A program made the position numbers and the translations under genes. This document shows positions 23,252 to 25,606 of a stretch of DNA of 25,606 nt, piece after piece. Source of the stretch: Promethearchaeota archaeon. GTDB taxonomy: Archaea; Asgardarchaeota; Lokiarchaeia; Sigynarchaeales; SOKP01. The notes under the pieces were generated by a model, which was given only the letters and a program-made list of their open reading frames with translations, did not search any database and was not told the DNA's origin. The stretch's first letter is position 1; each line of letters begins with the position of its first letter. The stretch covers positions 1 to 25,606 of the forward strand of contig WJIN01000173.1 of assembly GCA_014730295.1 (NCBI GenBank), read 5' to 3'.

Positions 23252-23905
23252 ATTTTTATTGATTATAGCCTAATAATTCTCATTCTAATAATATTTTGTT
23301 ACATCGATGTTAAAAAACGATATTTAGACTCCTGTGTTATTACTCTTTTGGTTATCCCTTTGATGGTTTTGAATTTTATTGAATTCTATTTATTTTATAG
23401 TAATTTTCTAAAATTTATCATTGTAAAAGTTACGATTTTTTGTCTTGTTTATTTGATGTGCATGATTTTATTTAATCTGAAAATTATAGGGGGCGGTGAT
23501 GGAAAAACAACGATATTATTATTTCTTATGTTATATTCCTCTAATCTAAATTATCCGATAATTTTCATCTTTTTTTTAATCTTTTCAATCTGTTTCATTC
23601 AATATCATCTGGCAACCTATTTCAAGGTAAAGCTTAGCTCTCAAGTTATCTTTTATTATTTATTATTTGTAAATCAAAAGATTTTCTCAAAATTTAAAAA
23701 ATTCTACCTTTTAAGCACTCATAAATTAATGAATATATCAAATGAGGAGTTCTTTGATGAGAGAAAAGGTGAAATCAAATCAAAAATTGTTATTTATAAT
23801 TTTAATGAAAAGAAATTACAAATCTTTGTACATTCTCGACCCCCAGTCATGCTGATTATAACTTTATCGTTTATCAGCATTCTGATTTTATTGTGGTTTA
23901 AATAA
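23252..23905 (+). CDS. Type IV prepilin/prearchaellin peptidase (A24 family)
   Basis: Membrane aspartyl protease that removes signal peptides from type IV pilin-like proteins. Both catalytic Asp motifs are present: CYIDVKKR (first Asp at about nt 23306) right after the first membrane helix, and GGGDGK (second Asp) about 60 residues later. Several hydrophobic helices surround them, and a final helix LIITLSFISILILLWF ends the protein after a soluble stretch. Starting at TTG 23348 would lose the first catalytic Asp, so translation must begin upstream. No ATG/GTG/TTG exists in frame back to the stop at 23192. ATT 23252, after the purine-rich GGGAGGAG, is taken provisionally. Substrates (pili, archaella or adhesins) are not encoded nearby. 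Confidence 0.75.
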   Translation: MFIDYSLIILILIIFCYIDVKKRYLDSCVITLLVIPLMVLNFIEFYLFYSNFLKFIIVKVTIFCLVYLMCMILFNLKIIGGGDGKTTILLFLMLYSSNLNYPIIFIFFLIFSICFIQYHLATYFKVKLSSQVIFYYLLFVNQKIFSKFKKFYLLSTHKLMNISNEEFFDERKGEIKSKIVIYNFNEKKLQIFVHSRPPVMLIITLSFISILILLWFK

Positions 23906-23943
23906 TCTAAATAGAAATAACTAATAAGATATCAAAAAAGAAA

Positions 23944-24258
23944 GTGAAAAAGATGTTAAAAAAAGAAGATATAAATCGATCGGTAGAATTTTTTAATGAT
24001 CTGGATCTTAAACCAAATGAAATAGATATAATTTTTGATAAATTCAGGGATATCTTAACTGATGAGGAAATTAAGAGCCTGCTTAAAGATCAAAAGTGTA
24101 TGAAAGAGATTGAGGAGGAAGATGGAATTCAAGAGATTCTAAAAAAACTAATACCATATTTAGATTTAAAAGATCTAAATTATTTACTTCAAAAGCTAAT
24201 AGAAGACGAGTCGCTAACAGAATATATTCAAGATATGTTTCTTGAAAAAATATTATAA
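23944..24258 (+). CDS. Small acidic helical protein, unknown
   Basis: 104 residues with no recognised domain. Almost entirely predicted helix with many acidic residues (DIIFDKFRDILTDEEIK, EIEEEDGIQEILKKLIPYLDLKDLNYLLQKL). The start may be GTG 23944 or, more likely, ATG 23953 (MLKKEDINRS). It begins 38 bp after the prepilin peptidase and could share its transcript. There is no membrane segment or Cys. The reading frame is intact in AT-rich DNA and the composition is protein-like, so it is probably real. Function unknown. The 181 bp after it hold no gene that I see. Confidence 0.6.
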   Translation: MKKMLKKEDINRSVEFFNDLDLKPNEIDIIFDKFRDILTDEEIKSLLKDQKCMKEIEEEDGIQEILKKLIPYLDLKDLNYLLQKLIEDESLTEYIQDMFLEKIL

Positions 24259-24439
24259 TTTTAGAACTATTTTTTCCTATATTTTTTTGAATCTTCAGTT
24301 AAATATTTTAAATTACTTAAAATAAGTTGGAAAGAGAGTATAAGATTTACTAGAAAAAGGTTAATTCGAATTTTACGAAATAAAATTTTATATTCAATAA
24401 TTTTCTTTAGTTTAATAGATCAGATTAATGTGAGATTTT

Positions 24440-24796
24440 ATGGAGATAGAGAAAAAAAGGGAAACTTCTTGGAAAATTTTATTAAATGAAAAAAGTAATA
24501 AAATTGAACTAACATCCGTTGAATTTAGTGGTGAAGTAAGAAGAATTAGAATAGCACTCAAGAAGGGGGATAATCAGATAGAAATTGAAATGAATAGGGA
24601 AAAGTTTTTTAATTTCCTCTCTCTAATCTCCGCATTTAAAGATGTTGTAATTGGGGATAACTCAAATAATATTGATTTGAATTATGATCGGGAAAAAATT
24701 GAGGATATCGGTTTATCAAATGAAAAGTCTGAAAATATTAATCCCATTAATGATAAAAACCGAGGATTAGATCCAAAAGATTGGGATCCTTGGTAA
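24440..24796 (+). CDS. Small beta-rich protein with acidic tryptophan tail, unknown
   Basis: 118 residues. The first ~75 alternate in beta-strand style (SWKILLNEKSNKIELTSVEF, VRRIRIALKKGDNQIEIEMN) followed by a helix (FFNFLSLISAF). An Asn/Asp-rich linker then leads to the terminus GLDPKDWDPW. A compact nucleic-acid-binding-like core with an acidic aromatic C-terminal tail recalls single-stranded DNA-binding proteins, whose tails recruit partner proteins, but the core matches no family I can name. Start is ATG 24440. It is close to replication genes, which is suggestive only. It ends 11 bases before the convergent V4R gene. Confidence 0.6.
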   Translation: MEIEKKRETSWKILLNEKSNKIELTSVEFSGEVRRIRIALKKGDNQIEIEMNREKFFNFLSLISAFKDVVIGDNSNNIDLNYDREKIEDIGLSNEKSENINPINDKNRGLDPKDWDPW

Positions 24797-24806
24797 ATAG
24801 GCATTT

Positions 24807-25295
24807 TTATTCAATTTTTTTGATTTGGAATTCACAGAAATCAGAGTCAGATTCTTCAAAACAACATTTAGTCTCAGTTGTTTTAACTTTGTAAAGGGCA
24901 TATTCTCCAAACCCGGCTAATAATCCATTTATGAAATAACATATATATTTTGATTCATTATCAAGACTCGAAGCTACATTATTACGAAGTTCAATTATTA
25001 TTAAATCTTTAGAAACTTCTGAGGCATTGAAATGACCCCATCCTTGGTGATTAATAATCTCAATAAATTTGTCAACTAGATCTTCTAAATCTTTCGGATC
25101 TAATTCTGATTCCCAATTTTGAATTAAGGTCCAACCTGCCTTTTTTCCTAACCATACCAATAAAGATTTTACGCCCTCCCCATAAATCGATGATAAAACA
25201 TTAATGAGTTTTGGAGGAAAGAAAACAAATCTATCCTCAAATAGATTATATTTTCCTTTATTATATTTCAATCCCTTTAGCTTAAGATTTTTCAT
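24807..25295 (-). CDS. V4R-domain (4-vinyl-reductase-like, TRAPP-related) protein
   Basis: 162 residues, one domain. The phrases GEGVKSLLVWLGKKAGW, HQGWGHFNASEVSKD, CYFINGLLAGFGEYAL and the late ETKCCFEESDSDFCEF follow the V4R pattern, including its C-terminal Cys positions. V4R domains bind small hydrophobic molecules or metal and are used in sensory regulators; their fold is shared with the TRAPP/Bet3 vesicle-tethering subunits of eukaryotes. Here the domain stands alone with no DNA-binding partner domain. A TATA-like TTTATAATAA upstream on the minus strand suggests its own promoter. The ligand is unknown. Confidence 0.75.
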   Translation of the reverse strand: MKNLKLKGLKYNKGKYNLFEDRFVFFPPKLINVLSSIYGEGVKSLLVWLGKKAGWTLIQNWESELDPKDLEDLVDKFIEIINHQGWGHFNASEVSKDLIIIELRNNVASSLDNESKYICYFINGLLAGFGEYALYKVKTTETKCCFEESDSDFCEFQIKKIE

Positions 25296-25405
25296 ATTAA
25301 TTCTCTAGAATAATAAACTTGGTATTATTAAATTTATAATAAATTTATAATAATAAATTTTTCTAATGGTAAAACCCCTTAAAAAACCAATTTTTACCGT
25401 TTTTT

Positions 25406-25444
25406 ACGCAGAAAGCCACGTCTTTAGGGCGTGGATGAATGCGT
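25406..25444 (+). repeat. Second IS200/IS605 left-end hairpin
   Basis: ACGCA (25406-25410) pairs with TGCGT (25440-25444) around an inner hairpin 25416-25434, CCACGTC...GGCGTGG, with a TTTAG loop. It shares GAAA...GATGAA internal-loop bases with the hairpin at 17243-17282 while the stem bases differ in compensating fashion. Confidence 0.75.
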
Positions 25445-25506
25445 TTAAAAATCACTAAACTCAAACAGTTTTATCCTTTTTATCCTCTTGAATTGTTCAA
25501 AATATA

Positions 25507-25606
25507 ATGGAATATCGAAAAGATGCTCATAGAGTCTATTCTCTCACATATCCCTTAATTTCTGGAGTAAAATCCCGTCAACCCGCGTTTATAGAGGGGA
25601 TTGGTA
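25507..25606 (+). CDS. tnpA: Start of an IS200/IS605 TnpA (Y1 transposase), cut by window end
   Basis: The first 33 residues, beginning MEYRKDAHRVYSLTYPLISG and ending QPAFIEGIG, match the opening of HUH single-strand transposases, usually [KR]xAHxVYxLxYHLxFxxKYRxxxF. The His-hydrophobic-His metal site and the catalytic Tyr lie beyond the window. Several normally conserved positions are changed here (YP for YH, SG for F/V, KSR for KYR), which may indicate decay. It follows the left-end hairpin by about 60 bp, as expected for an autonomous element. Confidence 0.65.
   Translation, partial: MEYRKDAHRVYSLTYPLISGVKSRQPAFIEGIG

Overview
The window is archaeal chromosomal DNA of low GC content. The evidence is a TFB-type initiation factor, an Orc1/Cdc6 initiator, ribosomal protein eS17, an SSSCA1-type zinc-ribbon protein, a GPN-loop GTPase, TrmB- and Lrp-type regulators, TATA boxes about 25 bp before start codons, and a tRNA-Glu with an archaeal bulge-helix-bulge intron. 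Some gene content (a GIFT/IFT52-like domain protein, a V4R/TRAPP-like protein, a eukaryote-like xylulokinase) would suit an Asgard-type archaeon, but that placement is a lean, not proven.

Region 1 (1-12029) is mainly carbon and redox metabolism. It holds a zinc alcohol/polyol dehydrogenase (cut by the window start), an Old-Yellow-Enzyme-type reductase, a fumarate-reductase-like flavoprotein co-directional with an SDR dehydrogenase, and a SAM methyltransferase. A TrmB regulator, a xylulokinase, an Lrp-type regulator, a nucleoside hydrolase and a 7-TM membrane protein follow. Polyol or sugar oxidation to xylulose and phosphorylation by the kinase, with ribose released by the hydrolase, is a plausible common theme (inference).

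Region 2 (12030-17080) holds an isopropylmalate/homocitrate-synthase-family enzyme with a set of AACC...GGTT operator-like palindromes in front. Tail to tail with it is a leftward run: GPN-loop GTPase, sugar-nucleotide transferase with a beta-helix, and a GIFT-like domain protein with an acidic, coiled-coil tail.

Region 3 (about 17243-18593) is an IS200/IS605-group element with left-end hairpin, tnpB and right-end hairpin. It looks more GC-rich than its surroundings, and tnpB carries a one-base frameshift near its N-terminus. A second left-end hairpin followed by the start of a tnpA closes the window (25406-25606).

Region 4 (18600-25300) is visibly more AT-rich and holds mostly information-processing genes. 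These are TFB, tRNA-Glu(CTC) with a D-arm intron, SSSCA1-like, eS17, a 615-bp non-coding stretch that is a candidate replication origin, orc1/cdc6 with an overlapping winged-helix gene, an A24 prepilin peptidase, two small unrecognised proteins and a V4R-domain protein.

A recurring oddity is that three convincing genes (methyltransferase, Lrp regulator, prepilin peptidase) have no ATG, GTG or TTG in the expected start region. They seem to use CTG/ATT-type starts, or else carry indels.
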